NCBI RefSeq assembly: GCF_001426645.1
Contig: NZ_LMEX01000002.1
Span: 1,074,322 to 1,138,321, forward strand
Direction of reading: 5' to 3'
Source: Rhodanobacter sp. Root480
GTDB lineage: Bacteria > Pseudomonadota > Gammaproteobacteria > Xanthomonadales > Rhodanobacteraceae
Length of the DNA: 64,000 nt
The notes under the pieces were generated by a model that was given only the letters and a program-made list of their open reading frames with translations, did not search any database and was not told the origin of the DNA. A program made the position numbers and the translations under genes. Shown here one piece after another: positions 33,840 to 43,312 of the stretch; position 1 is the stretch's first letter; each line of letters opens with the position of its first letter.

Positions 33840-35102
33840 TTACTCCAGTGGGGGGGCGTGCGGGATGGTGTCAGCGGGGATCATCGGCCGCGCTGGCGCG
33901 GGCCGGCGATCCAGGGCCACCAGCATCGGGGTGGCCATCATCGTGGTGATGATGGCGATCAGCAGCAGGATGGTGAACAGTTGCGGCCCGATCACCCCGG
34001 CATCCAGGCCCACCTTCAGCACGATCAGCTCCATCATGCCGCGGGCGTTCATCAGCGAGCCCACCGCGAAGGCGTCGCGCCAGCGGTAGCCGCCCAGCCG
34101 CGCGCCCACGGCGCCGCCGAACAGCTTGCCGGACGCCGCCACCAGCAGGATCAGGGCCAGCGCGCCGAAGGCCTGGATGTCCAGCGCCGCGGCGGTGGTG
34201 CTGAGGCCGGCCAGCGCGAAGAACACCGGCAGCAGCGCCATCACGGTGATGTTCTCCAGCCGCAGGATCAGGCTGGCCAACAGCGCATCGTTGCGCGGCA
34301 AGGCCACGCCGAACAGGAAGGCGCCGAACACCGCGTGCAGATGCATCCAGTGGGTCAGCGCACCGCAGGCGAACGTGCCGATCAGCAGCAGGGCCAGCAT
34401 GTAGCTGTCGGGGTGGCCTTGCTGCGCGTGGCGGCGCAACAGCCACGCCAGGCACGGGCGCAACACGCCAAGGCACAGCAGGATCATCGCGACGACGCCG
34501 ATCGAGGCGCGCAGGAACGGCGTCCAGTCGCCGTTCGACGAGGCCATCGCCATGGCAAACGCCAGCGCCAGCCAGGCCAGCACATCGGCCACCGCGGCAC
34601 TGGCCAGGGCGAGCTGGCCCACGGGCGTGCAGGTGCGGCGCGAGTCCTTGAGGATGCGCGCCAGCACCGGCATCGCGGTGATGCCGATGGCCGCGGCCAG
34701 GAACATCGCGAACGCCCAGAACGAAACCCCCGGGGGGGCGAATCGCGCCTGCAGGCTGGGCGCGATCAGCAGGCCCAGCGCCATCGGCAGCAGCACCGCC
34801 AGCACGCCGACCGCGCCGGCGGCGCGCAGCGAGCGGTGCGAGCCGGCCGGCAGGCGCAGTTCGGCACCCACGATCAGCATGAACAACACCAGGCCGAGCT
34901 GGCTCAGCGCATCCAGCGCGGGCAGCGTGTCGGCGGCGAACAGCCACTGTTGCCACTCCGGCGCCACGGTGCCCAGCAATATCGGCCCCAGTGCCAGGCC
35001 GGCCAGCATTTCCCCGATCACCCGCGGCTGGCCAAGCCAGCGCAACACCCACGCCAGCGTCCTCGACGCGGTCAATATCACGACCAGCTGCAACAACAAC
35101 AC
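33840..35102 (-). CDS. CPA2-family cation/proton antiporter
   Basis: About 420 residues from a GTG at 35102, three bases after GGGGAGAAGG. The longer in-frame extension would run into the glycosyltransferase gene and is not hydrophobic. About twelve membrane segments are visible, with RVIGEMLAGLALGPILLG near the N-terminus and VFGAFLFGVALPRND and FFALAGLSTT in the core, as in KefB/NhaS-like exchangers. No RCK domain follows. Its place in a pigment operon may be coincidental or related to coping with membrane stress. Confidence 0.83.
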   Translation of the reverse strand: MLLLQLVVILTASRTLAWVLRWLGQPRVIGEMLAGLALGPILLGTVAPEWQQWLFAADTLPALDALSQLGLVLFMLIVGAELRLPAGSHRSLRAAGAVGVLAVLLPMALGLLIAPSLQARFAPPGVSFWAFAMFLAAAIGITAMPVLARILKDSRRTCTPVGQLALASAAVADVLAWLALAFAMAMASSNGDWTPFLRASIGVVAMILLCLGVLRPCLAWLLRRHAQQGHPDSYMLALLLIGTFACGALTHWMHLHAVFGAFLFGVALPRNDALLASLILRLENITVMALLPVFFALAGLSTTAAALDIQAFGALALILLVAASGKLFGGAVGARLGGYRWRDAFAVGSLMNARGMMELIVLKVGLDAGVIGPQLFTILLLIAIITTMMATPMLVALDRRPAPARPMIPADTIPHAPPLE

Positions 35103-35151
35103 TTGCCTTCTCCCCGAAACTACCTGTAACCCCTGGTCGTACAACCCCTCG

Positions 35152-35907
35152 TCAGACAACCCCCAACTGGTCCTGCACGATCGTCGGCGTACCACGCGAT
35201 CGACGATGGCTGGCCATGATATGGCCGTAATGCACGACCCGGCCAATGGTGTAAACCGTGATGCGGACCACATCGCGCACCGGGCTGAAATGGCTGGGTC
35301 GGAACGAGCCATGGTAGCGCGAAGCGATCGGCACGGAGACCACGCCCAGCTTCTTCTCGCGCGAGGCGACAATCAGGATGGCCGCCTCGAACACAAAATT
35401 TTCCGCCGGCAGATCAACCAGTTCCAGCGCCGCGCGCGGATACCAGCGCTGCCCGCTCTGGGTGTCGGCCACCGGCTGGGCGCAGGCCCAGGAGACGCCC
35501 CAGTCGGCCACGGCGTTGGCGCGGCGGCGGCCCTTGGGCTGCTGATCCCTGTCCAGCAGGCGCGCGCCGATCACGATGTGGTCCGGGTAGCGGGCGGCGG
35601 CGGCGGCAATGCGCGGGATGTCGCTGGCCAGGTGCTGGCCATCGCCATCCATCGTCACCACGGCGTCGTAACCCTGGCGCAATGCTTCGCGAAAGCCGCG
35701 CCGCAGGGCTTCGCCCTTGCCGCGGCGGTGCGTGTGGCGCAGCAAGGTCACCGGCAGCGCGGCCACGATCTCCGGGGTGCGGTCGTCCGAGCCGTCGTCG
35801 ATCACGATCACCGGTGCTCCCAGCGCCAGCACGGATTCCACCACCGACTGGATGGCCGCCTCTTCATTGAGGCAGGGAATCAGCACGCACCAGCGCGGGG
35901 TATTCAA
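35152..35907 (-). CDS. Family 2 glycosyltransferase of the pigment cluster
   Basis: A 251-residue GT-A enzyme. It starts VLIPCLNEEAAIQSVVESVL, has VIVIDDGSDDRT and VVTMDGDGQH with the DxD metal site. The start is a TTG that overlaps the upstream stop (TTGA) behind GGAGGCGG. A GT2 enzyme is a standard part of xanthomonadin and aryl-polyene loci and would glycosylate the polyene lipid. The same fold could act on other envelope sugars, but operon placement favours the pigment. Confidence 0.85.
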   Translation of the reverse strand: MNTPRWCVLIPCLNEEAAIQSVVESVLALGAPVIVIDDGSDDRTPEIVAALPVTLLRHTHRRGKGEALRRGFREALRQGYDAVVTMDGDGQHLASDIPRIAAAAARYPDHIVIGARLLDRDQQPKGRRRANAVADWGVSWACAQPVADTQSGQRWYPRAALELVDLPAENFVFEAAILIVASREKKLGVVSVPIASRYHGSFRPSHFSPVRDVVRITVYTIGRVVHYGHIMASHRRSRGTPTIVQDQLGVV

Positions 35908-36695
35908 GCGACCGCCTCCGTGTCGATCTGCAAGCCCAGTCGGGGGCCGGCAGCCAGCTGGCAGCGGCCGGTGCCGCGGGCCAGCATGGCCAGCAACGGC
36001 AGTGCTTCGGCGGATGCGTTGCCCGCGCGCCAGCCACTCAGCGGCGGCGCCAGATCGGTCCCTTCGCCACCGGCATTCAGCTGGATATCGAGCCGCGCCC
36101 GCGTCGCCGGGCCCGCCGCGGGGGCCAGCACCAATGCGCAGGCGAACGGTTGTTCACCGCCGATCACCTTGCCCAGCGGCCCACTGCCGGCGGTGTCGGC
36201 GCATACCAGCAGCACGGGCCGCTGCTCGGCCAGCACCTGGCCGGCGGCCTCCAGCAGGCCCGCGCCGAAACTGGCGCGATGCGCGCACACGGCGGTGGAC
36301 GGCTCGTGACAACCCACCGCGATCGTCCAGTAGCCGACCGGCGCGTTATGCACCGAGTTGTGGAAGCGGGTCGGCGACAGCTCGGTTGGCGAGTGCGCCA
36401 GCGTGGCGCACATGTAATCGGTGATCGACTGTTCACCATGCGACGAGGCGAAAACGCAAGCCAGGCTGGCCGCCTCGCGCCCGCTCATGGCCACCGCCTG
36501 GCCGGCCACCTCGACCGCCAGCAGCACGCTTTCCGGTGCGCGACGGCGCTCGTTCGGCGCCATCCTGGCCGCCGCCGGGCGCGCCGGCGGCGGTGGCGGC
36601 GAACCGCCATCGAGCAGGCTGCGCAAGGCATCGAAATCACCCAGTTGCGGCGACCACAGGCCCACGCCCTCGACGTGAATCCGCAGCGCGCTCAT
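35904..36695 (-). CDS. Beta-ketoacyl-synthase-like chain-length factor
   Basis: A 263-residue protein related to the N-terminal half of ketosynthases, much shorter than the ~400 of a full enzyme. The usual active-site TACxS is replaced by STAVCAHRASFGAG. The second-half His and Lys motifs are missing, so it cannot condense alone. Such partner subunits pair with a ketosynthase to set chain length in aryl-polyene systems. It overlaps the ketosynthase gene by 4 bp (ATGA), supporting a heterodimer. Confidence 0.82.
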   Translation of the reverse strand: MSALRIHVEGVGLWSPQLGDFDALRSLLDGGSPPPPPARPAAARMAPNERRRAPESVLLAVEVAGQAVAMSGREAASLACVFASSHGEQSITDYMCATLAHSPTELSPTRFHNSVHNAPVGYWTIAVGCHEPSTAVCAHRASFGAGLLEAAGQVLAEQRPVLLVCADTAGSGPLGKVIGGEQPFACALVLAPAAGPATRARLDIQLNAGGEGTDLAPPLSGWRAGNASAEALPLLAMLARGTGRCQLAAGPRLGLQIDTEAVA

Positions 36696-37897
36696 GCCGC
36701 AAACCCCGCCGCCGCGAACGCCAGGCAGGCGTTGTTGCCGCCGAAACCGAACGAATTGCTCAACGCCACGCGCACCGGCTGGTGCTCGTTGCGCCAGGCG
36801 AAGCTGGGGCCGCAGGCCGGGTCCGGCGTGTCGCCACCGAGATTGCCGGGGACCAGGCCGTGTTCGATCGCCTGCAGCGCCACGGTGGCCTCCAGGATGC
36901 CGGATGCGCCCAGCGTGTGGCCGGTGAAGCCCTTGGTGGAACTGGCCCGCGTGGTGGCGGGAAACGTGCGGCTGACCAGCGCGGCTTCCACCTCGTCATT
37001 CTTCTGGCTGGCCGTGCCATGCAGGTTGAGGTAGTCCACCTGCGCCGCCTCGAGCCCGGCCCGCGCCAGCGCCGCATGCAGCGCCAGCCCCGCGCCCAGC
37101 CCCTGCGGATGCGGCGTGGACATGTGGTGCGCGTCGCTGGCCTCGCCGTAGCCCAGCAGCCGTGGTGCCTGTGGCGCCGCTTCCACCCGCTGCAGCAGGG
37201 CGAAGCCCGCCGCCTCGCCGATCGAGATGCCATCGCGCGCCACGTCGAACGGGCGGCACGGTTGGGTCGACACCAGCTCCAGCGCGTTGAAGCCGAACAG
37301 TACGCTGTCGCACAAGGTATCCACGCCGCCCACCACGGCTGCGTCGATCAACCCCAGCGCGATCATCCGCTGCGCGCTGGCGAACACCTTGGCGCTGGAC
37401 GAACAGGCGGTGGACACGGTGAGGCAGGGGCCTTCCAGCCCCAGCGCGGCGGCGACGAAAGCCGCCAGCGAGTGCGGCGCATGGATGGCCGGGCGCTGCA
37501 TGTCGGCAGGGAAATTGCCATCGGCATCGAGCCGCCGATAAGCCTCCTCGGTGGCGCCGATGCTGGAGGTGGAGGTGCCCACGAACAGGCCGATGCGGTT
37601 CGCGCCATGGCGTTGCCGTGCCTGCTGCACGCGGGCAAGGAAGCCGTCCTGATTCAGCCCCAGCCAGGCCAGCCGGTTGTTGCGGCATTCCCAGCGCGTA
37701 TGTTCGGCGGGCAGGGCGGCCTGCTCCAGCCCGTCGACTCGACCGATCCAGCACGGCAGCGGCGCGCTGCCGAAATCGTTGGGGCGCAGGCCGCTGCGCA
37801 TGCTCTCCAGCGTTTCGCGCTGGGCGGCCAGGCCGTGGCCCATGGCGGAAGTGGCGGTGTATGCGGCAACCGCGAGAGGCATCATCGACAAAGACAT
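36692..37897 (-). CDS. Beta-ketoacyl-ACP synthase (FabF/ApeO type)
   Basis: A 401-residue condensing enzyme. The nucleophile is Cys165 in VSTACSSSAK. The two histidines are His293 in NLHGTASQKND and His327 in TGHTLGASG, and Lys322 precedes the latter. The C-terminal SFGFGGNNACLAF closes the thiolase fold. It should extend the aryl-primed chain with malonyl-ACP, working with the chain-length-factor protein encoded next. It is the first gene of the minus-strand half of the cluster and is divergent from the DUF218 gene. Confidence 0.92.
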   Translation of the reverse strand: MSLSMMPLAVAAYTATSAMGHGLAAQRETLESMRSGLRPNDFGSAPLPCWIGRVDGLEQAALPAEHTRWECRNNRLAWLGLNQDGFLARVQQARQRHGANRIGLFVGTSTSSIGATEEAYRRLDADGNFPADMQRPAIHAPHSLAAFVAAALGLEGPCLTVSTACSSSAKVFASAQRMIALGLIDAAVVGGVDTLCDSVLFGFNALELVSTQPCRPFDVARDGISIGEAAGFALLQRVEAAPQAPRLLGYGEASDAHHMSTPHPQGLGAGLALHAALARAGLEAAQVDYLNLHGTASQKNDEVEAALVSRTFPATTRASSTKGFTGHTLGASGILEATVALQAIEHGLVPGNLGGDTPDPACGPSFAWRNEHQPVRVALSNSFGFGGNNACLAFAAAGFAA

Positions 37898-37999
37898 CCG
37901 CCGGAGCGTAGCGGGCGCTCCGGGGCTTGCCTAGTCTGATCGGCACCTTGTCGCCGCCGCGACGAATGTGAGGGTCGCCTTCACTGAATTGCGTGGCCC

Positions 38000-38749
38000 G
38001 TGGCGTTTGCGCACACTGCCACTCCTTTCCCCGTGCCTGCGCCCTTGTCTCCCAGCCTGTCCCCCGCGCAACGACGCCTGCGCTATCTGCGCGATCGCGA
38101 CGTGCAATACGCCGCACTGGTGACGGTGCTGGTCATGCTGCTGAGTGCCGGGTTGGTGTGGCTGGGCTACCTGATCCATGTCTGGCGGATCGCCGCGCGC
38201 AGCCCGCTGACGCCACCGCGGCGGATGACCGTGCTGGTGTTCGGGCAGCGGCTGGGGCGCGACCATCCGCAGCACGACTACCGCCTGCGCCTGCGCCGGG
38301 CGATGGCGCTGCTTCGGCAACAGCAGGTGGATCACCTGCTGTTGCTGGGCGGCCGCAGCGGCGGCAACCGCAGCGAGGCCGAAGCGGGCCTGGCCTGGCT
38401 GCAACGACGCGGCCTGCCCGCCGCGGCGCGAATCGAGCTGGAGCAGGATTCGATCGATTCGCTGGAAAACCTGCGCCACGCCCGCCGCCTGCTGCAGGCG
38501 CAACCGCCCACCGGCGCGCTGCCCGCCGTGGCGCTGGTCACCAGCCGCTACCACCTGGCCCGCTGTCTGCTGCTGGCCCGGCGACTGGGTTTCGACAGCG
38601 TGCCGATCGCCGCCGAGCCGACGCTGCCAAAACGGCCGCGTTACATCGGCCTGTTGCTGATGGAAGCCACCTACCTGATGTGGATCGACATCGGCCTGCG
38701 CTGGGCGCGCCTGACCGGCCGCCATCGCATGACCGAGCGCATCGGCTGA
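38000..38749 (+). CDS. DUF218/YdcF-ElyC family membrane protein
   Basis: About 249 residues from a GTG at 38000. One membrane segment (ALVTVLVMLLSAGLVWLGYLIHV, around 40-62) is followed by a DUF218 domain with VLVFGQRLG, HLLLLGGRSGGNRSEAEAG, DSIDSLENLRHAR and VTSRYHLARCLLLARRLG. Family members (ElyC, SanA, YdcF) act in envelope integrity. The molecular reaction is not known. It lies at the outer edge of the pigment cluster, divergent from the ketosynthase, and may or may not belong to it. Confidence 0.83.
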   Translation: MAFAHTATPFPVPAPLSPSLSPAQRRLRYLRDRDVQYAALVTVLVMLLSAGLVWLGYLIHVWRIAARSPLTPPRRMTVLVFGQRLGRDHPQHDYRLRLRRAMALLRQQQVDHLLLLGGRSGGNRSEAEAGLAWLQRRGLPAAARIELEQDSIDSLENLRHARRLLQAQPPTGALPAVALVTSRYHLARCLLLARRLGFDSVPIAAEPTLPKRPRYIGLLLMEATYLMWIDIGLRWARLTGRHRMTERIG

Positions 38750-38756
38750 CGCTTCT

Positions 38757-38833
38757 GGTGGGAGCGACTTCAGTCGCGATGCTCCTGCTCTGCAGCCTCA
38801 AGGCAAAAGCATCGCGGCTGAAGCCGCCCCCAC
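38757..38833. repeat. REP-like inverted pair
   Basis: GGGAGCGACTTCAGTCGCGATGC is followed 30 nt later by its near-complement GCATCGCGGCTGAAGCCGC. Both belong to the dispersed hairpin family. The pair sits between the DUF218 gene and hemF and could act as a transcript end. Confidence 0.85.
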
Positions 38834-38922
38834 AGGAATTTCCGACAAAACAACCCGAAACCTGATACAGCTCAGCTCGCCGCGGCACCCCGCCGCAGGG
38901 GCGGCCCGGGGTCGCTTGCTAA

Positions 38923-39855
<933 letters not shown>

Positions 39856-39865
39856 CCGGTTTCAT

Positions 39866-39942
39866 GTGGGAGCGACTTCAGTCGCGATGCTCTTGCCTTG
39901 GAGTTTCAGAGCAACAGCATCGCGGCTGAAGCCGCTCCCACA
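39866..39942. repeat. REP-like inverted pair
   Basis: A second complete pair of the same hairpin family, GTGGGAGCGACTTCAGTCGC and GCGGCTGAAGCCGCTCCCAC, lies between the convergent hemF and uxuB genes. Confidence 0.85.
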
Positions 39943-39955
39943 GTTCGACGAGCCC

Positions 39956-41470
39956 TCAGCGCAACGCCACATCCGTTTCGCGCAGCACCTGGGTCAGGCA
40001 TTCAGGCTTCACCCGCAAACAGTCATAAGCCTGCGCCATGGCATCGACGAAGCGGCGGTCGCCCCTCAGCGCCGGCGGAAACACCGTGTCCAGGGCGAGG
40101 AATAACGGCAGGTCGTGGGCCACCTCGTTCGCGCAGGCGCGGCCGATCCTGAGCAGCTCCGGCGCCAGCGGATCGACCAGCGTTTCGCCCGCCTGCGCCC
40201 GCCGCCGCACGAAATGCATCCATGCCGCCACCGGCAGGCACAGCCGCTCGATCGGGTGGCCGCTGCGCAGGTGGTCGAGAATGGTGCCGAACAGGCGAAA
40301 CGGCAGCTTCTGCGAGCCGTCCCACGCGATCTGCGCCAGCTCGTGGCGGATGGTGGGGTTGCGGAAGCGTTGCAGGATCGTCTCGATATAGGCGGCCAGA
40401 TCCATGCCGGGCGGGCTTATCAGCGTGGGCCGGATGTCTTCCATCATCAGGCGGCGCACGAACGCGGCCAGCGCCGGGTCGTTCATGGCGTCACCCACGC
40501 TGGCGTGGCCCAGCAACAGGCCGAGATAGGCCAGCGAGGAATGCGCACCGTTGAGCAGGCGCAGCTTGGCGCGCACATAGGCCGGCACATCGTTGGTCAG
40601 GGTCACGCCGACGCTGGCGAAATCGGGGCGCTCATTGCAGAACGCGTCCTCGATCACCCACTGGCTGAATGATTCGCGCTGCACCGGCCACTGGTCGCGC
40701 ACGCCCAGCGCGTCGCTCACGCGCTGGCACAGCGCGGTATCCGTGGCCGGCACGATGCTGTCCACCATGGTGCGGGGGAAGGTGGCTTCCTGCTCGATCC
40801 AGCGCGCCAGCGCGGTGCTGCCTTGCGCCGTGGCCAGCCGCAGCACCGCGGCGCGCAGGCGCAAGCCGTTGTCGACCAGGTTGTCGCAGCTGATGGTGGT
40901 GAACGGCGCCAACCCGCGCAACTGGCGGCGGCGCAGACCTTCGACCAGATAGCCGAGCGCGCTGGCCGGTTGCTGCGGCGTGGCCAGGTCGTGCATCACG
41001 TCCACGTGGCGCAGGTCCAGCTCGCCGCGGGCGTCCAGGCAGTAGCCCTTCTCGGTAACGGTGAGGGTGACGATGCGGGTTTGCGGGTGGGCCAGCCGCT
41101 CCAGCACGCGCTCGCGATCCTCCGCGGCCACCAGTACCTCGCGCAGTGAGCCGATCACCCGGTAGGACACCTGCTGATCCAGCACCGCCATCGTGTACAG
41201 GCCCTGCTGCGGCTGCAGCGCATCACGCAGGCCGCGGCTTTTCAGCGATACCGCGCAGATGCCCCAGCCCGGTTCGCGCGCCAGCAGGCGGTCGATGAAT
41301 GCGGCTTGGTGGGCACGGTGAAACGCGCCGGGGCCCAGATGGACGATGCCGATGCTGACGGCGGCCAGCGGGTAGTCGGGCAGCGCCAGGTTGGCCGTCG
41401 GTGCCGGCAACGTGTCCGGGCCGAGCAGGGCGGCCGGTGCACCGGCGACGGCGGCTTCCGCGCGGCTCAC
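39956..41470 (-). CDS. uxuB: Mannitol dehydrogenase family oxidoreductase, probable fructuronate reductase
   Basis: A 504-residue NAD(P)-dependent polyol dehydrogenase. It begins with VSIGIVHLGPGAFHRAHQAAFIDR, the family's nucleotide-binding start, and has SCDNLVDNG, FPRTMVDSIVPATD and KLRLLNGAHSSLAYLG with the catalytic Lys/Asn/His region. The start is a GTG overlapping the uxaA stop (GTGA). Given the neighbours, its substrate is probably fructuronate (UxuB) or tagaturonate; mannitol or arabinitol are the alternatives. It would reduce the keto-hexuronate to the aldonate that UxaA dehydrates. Confidence 0.85.
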   Translation of the reverse strand: MSRAEAAVAGAPAALLGPDTLPAPTANLALPDYPLAAVSIGIVHLGPGAFHRAHQAAFIDRLLAREPGWGICAVSLKSRGLRDALQPQQGLYTMAVLDQQVSYRVIGSLREVLVAAEDRERVLERLAHPQTRIVTLTVTEKGYCLDARGELDLRHVDVMHDLATPQQPASALGYLVEGLRRRQLRGLAPFTTISCDNLVDNGLRLRAAVLRLATAQGSTALARWIEQEATFPRTMVDSIVPATDTALCQRVSDALGVRDQWPVQRESFSQWVIEDAFCNERPDFASVGVTLTNDVPAYVRAKLRLLNGAHSSLAYLGLLLGHASVGDAMNDPALAAFVRRLMMEDIRPTLISPPGMDLAAYIETILQRFRNPTIRHELAQIAWDGSQKLPFRLFGTILDHLRSGHPIERLCLPVAAWMHFVRRRAQAGETLVDPLAPELLRIGRACANEVAHDLPLFLALDTVFPPALRGDRRFVDAMAQAYDCLRVKPECLTQVLRETDVALR

Positions 41471-43008
41471 AGGGTGACTCCGGTTTTCCACAAGGCAATC
41501 TCGCGCTCGTCGTTGATCTCGTTGCGGGCCGGTTTTCCCGAGGCCGTGTCCAGCACCAGCTGTTGCAGCGCGTCGGCCAGCGCCTCCATGCCGAGACCGT
41601 CCAGCAAGGCGCCGGCGTCGAAGTCGATCCAGCGCGGCTTGGCCGCGGCCAGCGCGCTGTTCGTGGCGATCTTCAACGTCGGCACCGGAAAACCCAGCGG
41701 CGTGCCGCGGCCGGTGGTGAACAGGATCACGGTAGCACCGGCGGCGGTCAGCGCGGTGGCCGATACCGCATCGTTGCCCGGCGCCTCCAGCAGGGCTAGG
41801 CCGGGCGACTGCGCGCGTTGCCCATAGCGCAGCACCTGGGTCACGGTGGCGTGGCCGCCCTTCTGTACCGCGCCCAACGATTTCTCCTCCAGCGTGGTGA
41901 TGCCGCCGGCGATGTTGCCGGGCGAGGGGTTCTCGTGCACGGGCTGGCCGTGATCGAGGAAATAGCGTTTGAAGTCGTTGACCAGGGCGCCGATCTGCTC
42001 GAACACCTCGCGGCTCTGCGCGCGCGCCATCAGCATCCGCTCGGCGCCGAAGATCTCGGGGATCTCGGTGAGGATGGGCGTGCCGCCGGCCGCCGCCACG
42101 CGGTCGGCGATGCGCCCCACCACCGGGTTCGCGGTGATGCCGCTGAAGCCGTCCGAGCCGCCGCATTTCAGGCCGACGACCAGGTCCGACAGATCGCAGG
42201 GCTGGCGCCGGTCCTGTTCGGCCACGGCGACCAATTCCTCCACCGCGGCCAGTCCCTGCTCCACCTCGTCGTCGGCAAGCTGCGAGTTGAACCAGCGCAG
42301 GCGGGCCGGATCGACACCGTCTATCGCCTCCAGCAGCCACTTCATCTGCAGCGACTCGCAACCCAGGCCCACCAGCAACACGCCGCCGGCGTTGGGGTGG
42401 CGCGCCAGCGCGGCCAGCATCTGGCGGGTGTGCTCCAGATCGCTGCCCAGCTGCGAGCAGCCGAATGGGTGGGTGAACGCATGCACGCCGTCGACGCGGC
42501 CGCCAAAGTGGCGCTCGGCCTGCTCGGCGATGCGCCGCGCGGTGCGTGCCACGCAGCCCACCGTGCACAGCACCCAGATCTCGTTGCGGGTACCGACTCG
42601 GCCATCGGCGCGGCGGTAGCCCTGGAAAACGGCGGTGTGGTCGGTGTGTTGCGCTGGCGCCGCGGCCAGCGGCTGGTAGTGGTAGTCCAGCGTGCCCGAC
42701 AGCCCGGTGGCCATGTTGTGCGTGTGCACCCAGTCGCCCGCGGCCACCGCCGTGGTGGTGCGGCCGATCGCGAAACCGTATTTGTGCACCGGCTGACCGG
42801 CGGCCAGCGCCCGCACGGCAAACTTGTGCCCCTGCGGCACGGCCTGGCGCAGTTGGACGTCACCGGAAGCCAGCGATACGACGGTGCCCTCGGCCAGGTC
42901 GGTGAGGGCGATCGCCACATCGTCCTCGGCGTGGACATGCAGGGCGGTCAGCGGAGCGGAGCGAACTGAGGGCATGGTTTTGGGATGCGGACTAGTAACC
43001 GGTGTCAT
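41467..43008 (-). CDS. uxaA: Altronate dehydratase (UxaA/GarD family)
   Basis: About 513 residues from ATG 43008; ATG 42975 is an alternative. The upstream ATG lies inside an operator-like repeat, which favours the shorter form. No convincing ribosome site marks either. The N-terminal SAF-like domain (TALHVHAEDDVAIALTDLAEG) is followed by the catalytic part with GYRRADGRVGTRNEIWVL, GLKCGGSDGFSGITANPVVG, EKSLGAVQKGG and ATVILFTTGRGTPLGFPVPT. It is iron-dependent in known members and makes 2-keto-3-deoxygluconate from altronate. Forms an operon with the reductase. Confidence 0.93.
   Translation of the reverse strand: MTPVTSPHPKTMPSVRSAPLTALHVHAEDDVAIALTDLAEGTVVSLASGDVQLRQAVPQGHKFAVRALAAGQPVHKYGFAIGRTTTAVAAGDWVHTHNMATGLSGTLDYHYQPLAAAPAQHTDHTAVFQGYRRADGRVGTRNEIWVLCTVGCVARTARRIAEQAERHFGGRVDGVHAFTHPFGCSQLGSDLEHTRQMLAALARHPNAGGVLLVGLGCESLQMKWLLEAIDGVDPARLRWFNSQLADDEVEQGLAAVEELVAVAEQDRRQPCDLSDLVVGLKCGGSDGFSGITANPVVGRIADRVAAAGGTPILTEIPEIFGAERMLMARAQSREVFEQIGALVNDFKRYFLDHGQPVHENPSPGNIAGGITTLEEKSLGAVQKGGHATVTQVLRYGQRAQSPGLALLEAPGNDAVSATALTAAGATVILFTTGRGTPLGFPVPTLKIATNSALAAAKPRWIDFDAGALLDGLGMEALADALQQLVLDTASGKPARNEINDEREIALWKTGVTL
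42995..43008 (-). promoter_or_regulatory. Operator-like repeat ATGACACCGGTTAC near uxaA
   Basis: Read on the minus strand it is ATGACACCGGTTAC. It differs by one base from ATGACACCGGTCAC at 43161-43174 on the plus strand. Both approach the palindrome TGACACCGGTGTCA, the size and GC centre of many LacI-family operators. Confidence 0.5.
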
Positions 43009-43160
43009 TGGAGCGCCGCGGCGCAGGCTTGTCGAGCATCGCGGCCGATGAATCCATCACGCTACACCCGAATCCGGGTTGAAAGACATCCCGAAAGTCA
43101 CCGCCCACCACGGCGCTGACCTCCCCCCGAGCAGGGCAACAGGGATTCTTCCAGCCTCCG

Positions 43161-43174
43161 ATGACACCGGTCAC
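43161..43174 (+). promoter_or_regulatory. Operator-like repeat ATGACACCGGTCAC upstream of kduI
   Basis: Partner of the 42995-43008 site, in inverted orientation, with about 150 bp between. Together they flank the divergent promoter region of the hexuronate genes, fitting shared control by one regulator. The regulator itself is not in the window. Nothing else recognisable lies in the ~300-bp divergent gap. Confidence 0.5.
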
Positions 43175-43312
43175 CAAAACCTGCCCAGATGGCTATGATG
43201 GGGGTTCATCACCGTCGACGGCTGCCGCAGGCCCACCGCCGTCGACCCGCTCCGGCGGCCTGCCGACCCACGCGCTCCCTGAATGCCGCGCGCCCACCGC
43301 ATGAGGACCGAC

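Noticed and set aside
39956-42568. A single ~870-residue frame spanning uxuB and part of uxaA
   Set aside because: Its N-terminal 370 residues are a shifted-frame translation of uxaA. The GTGA overlap at 41467-41470 gives the proper uxuB start.
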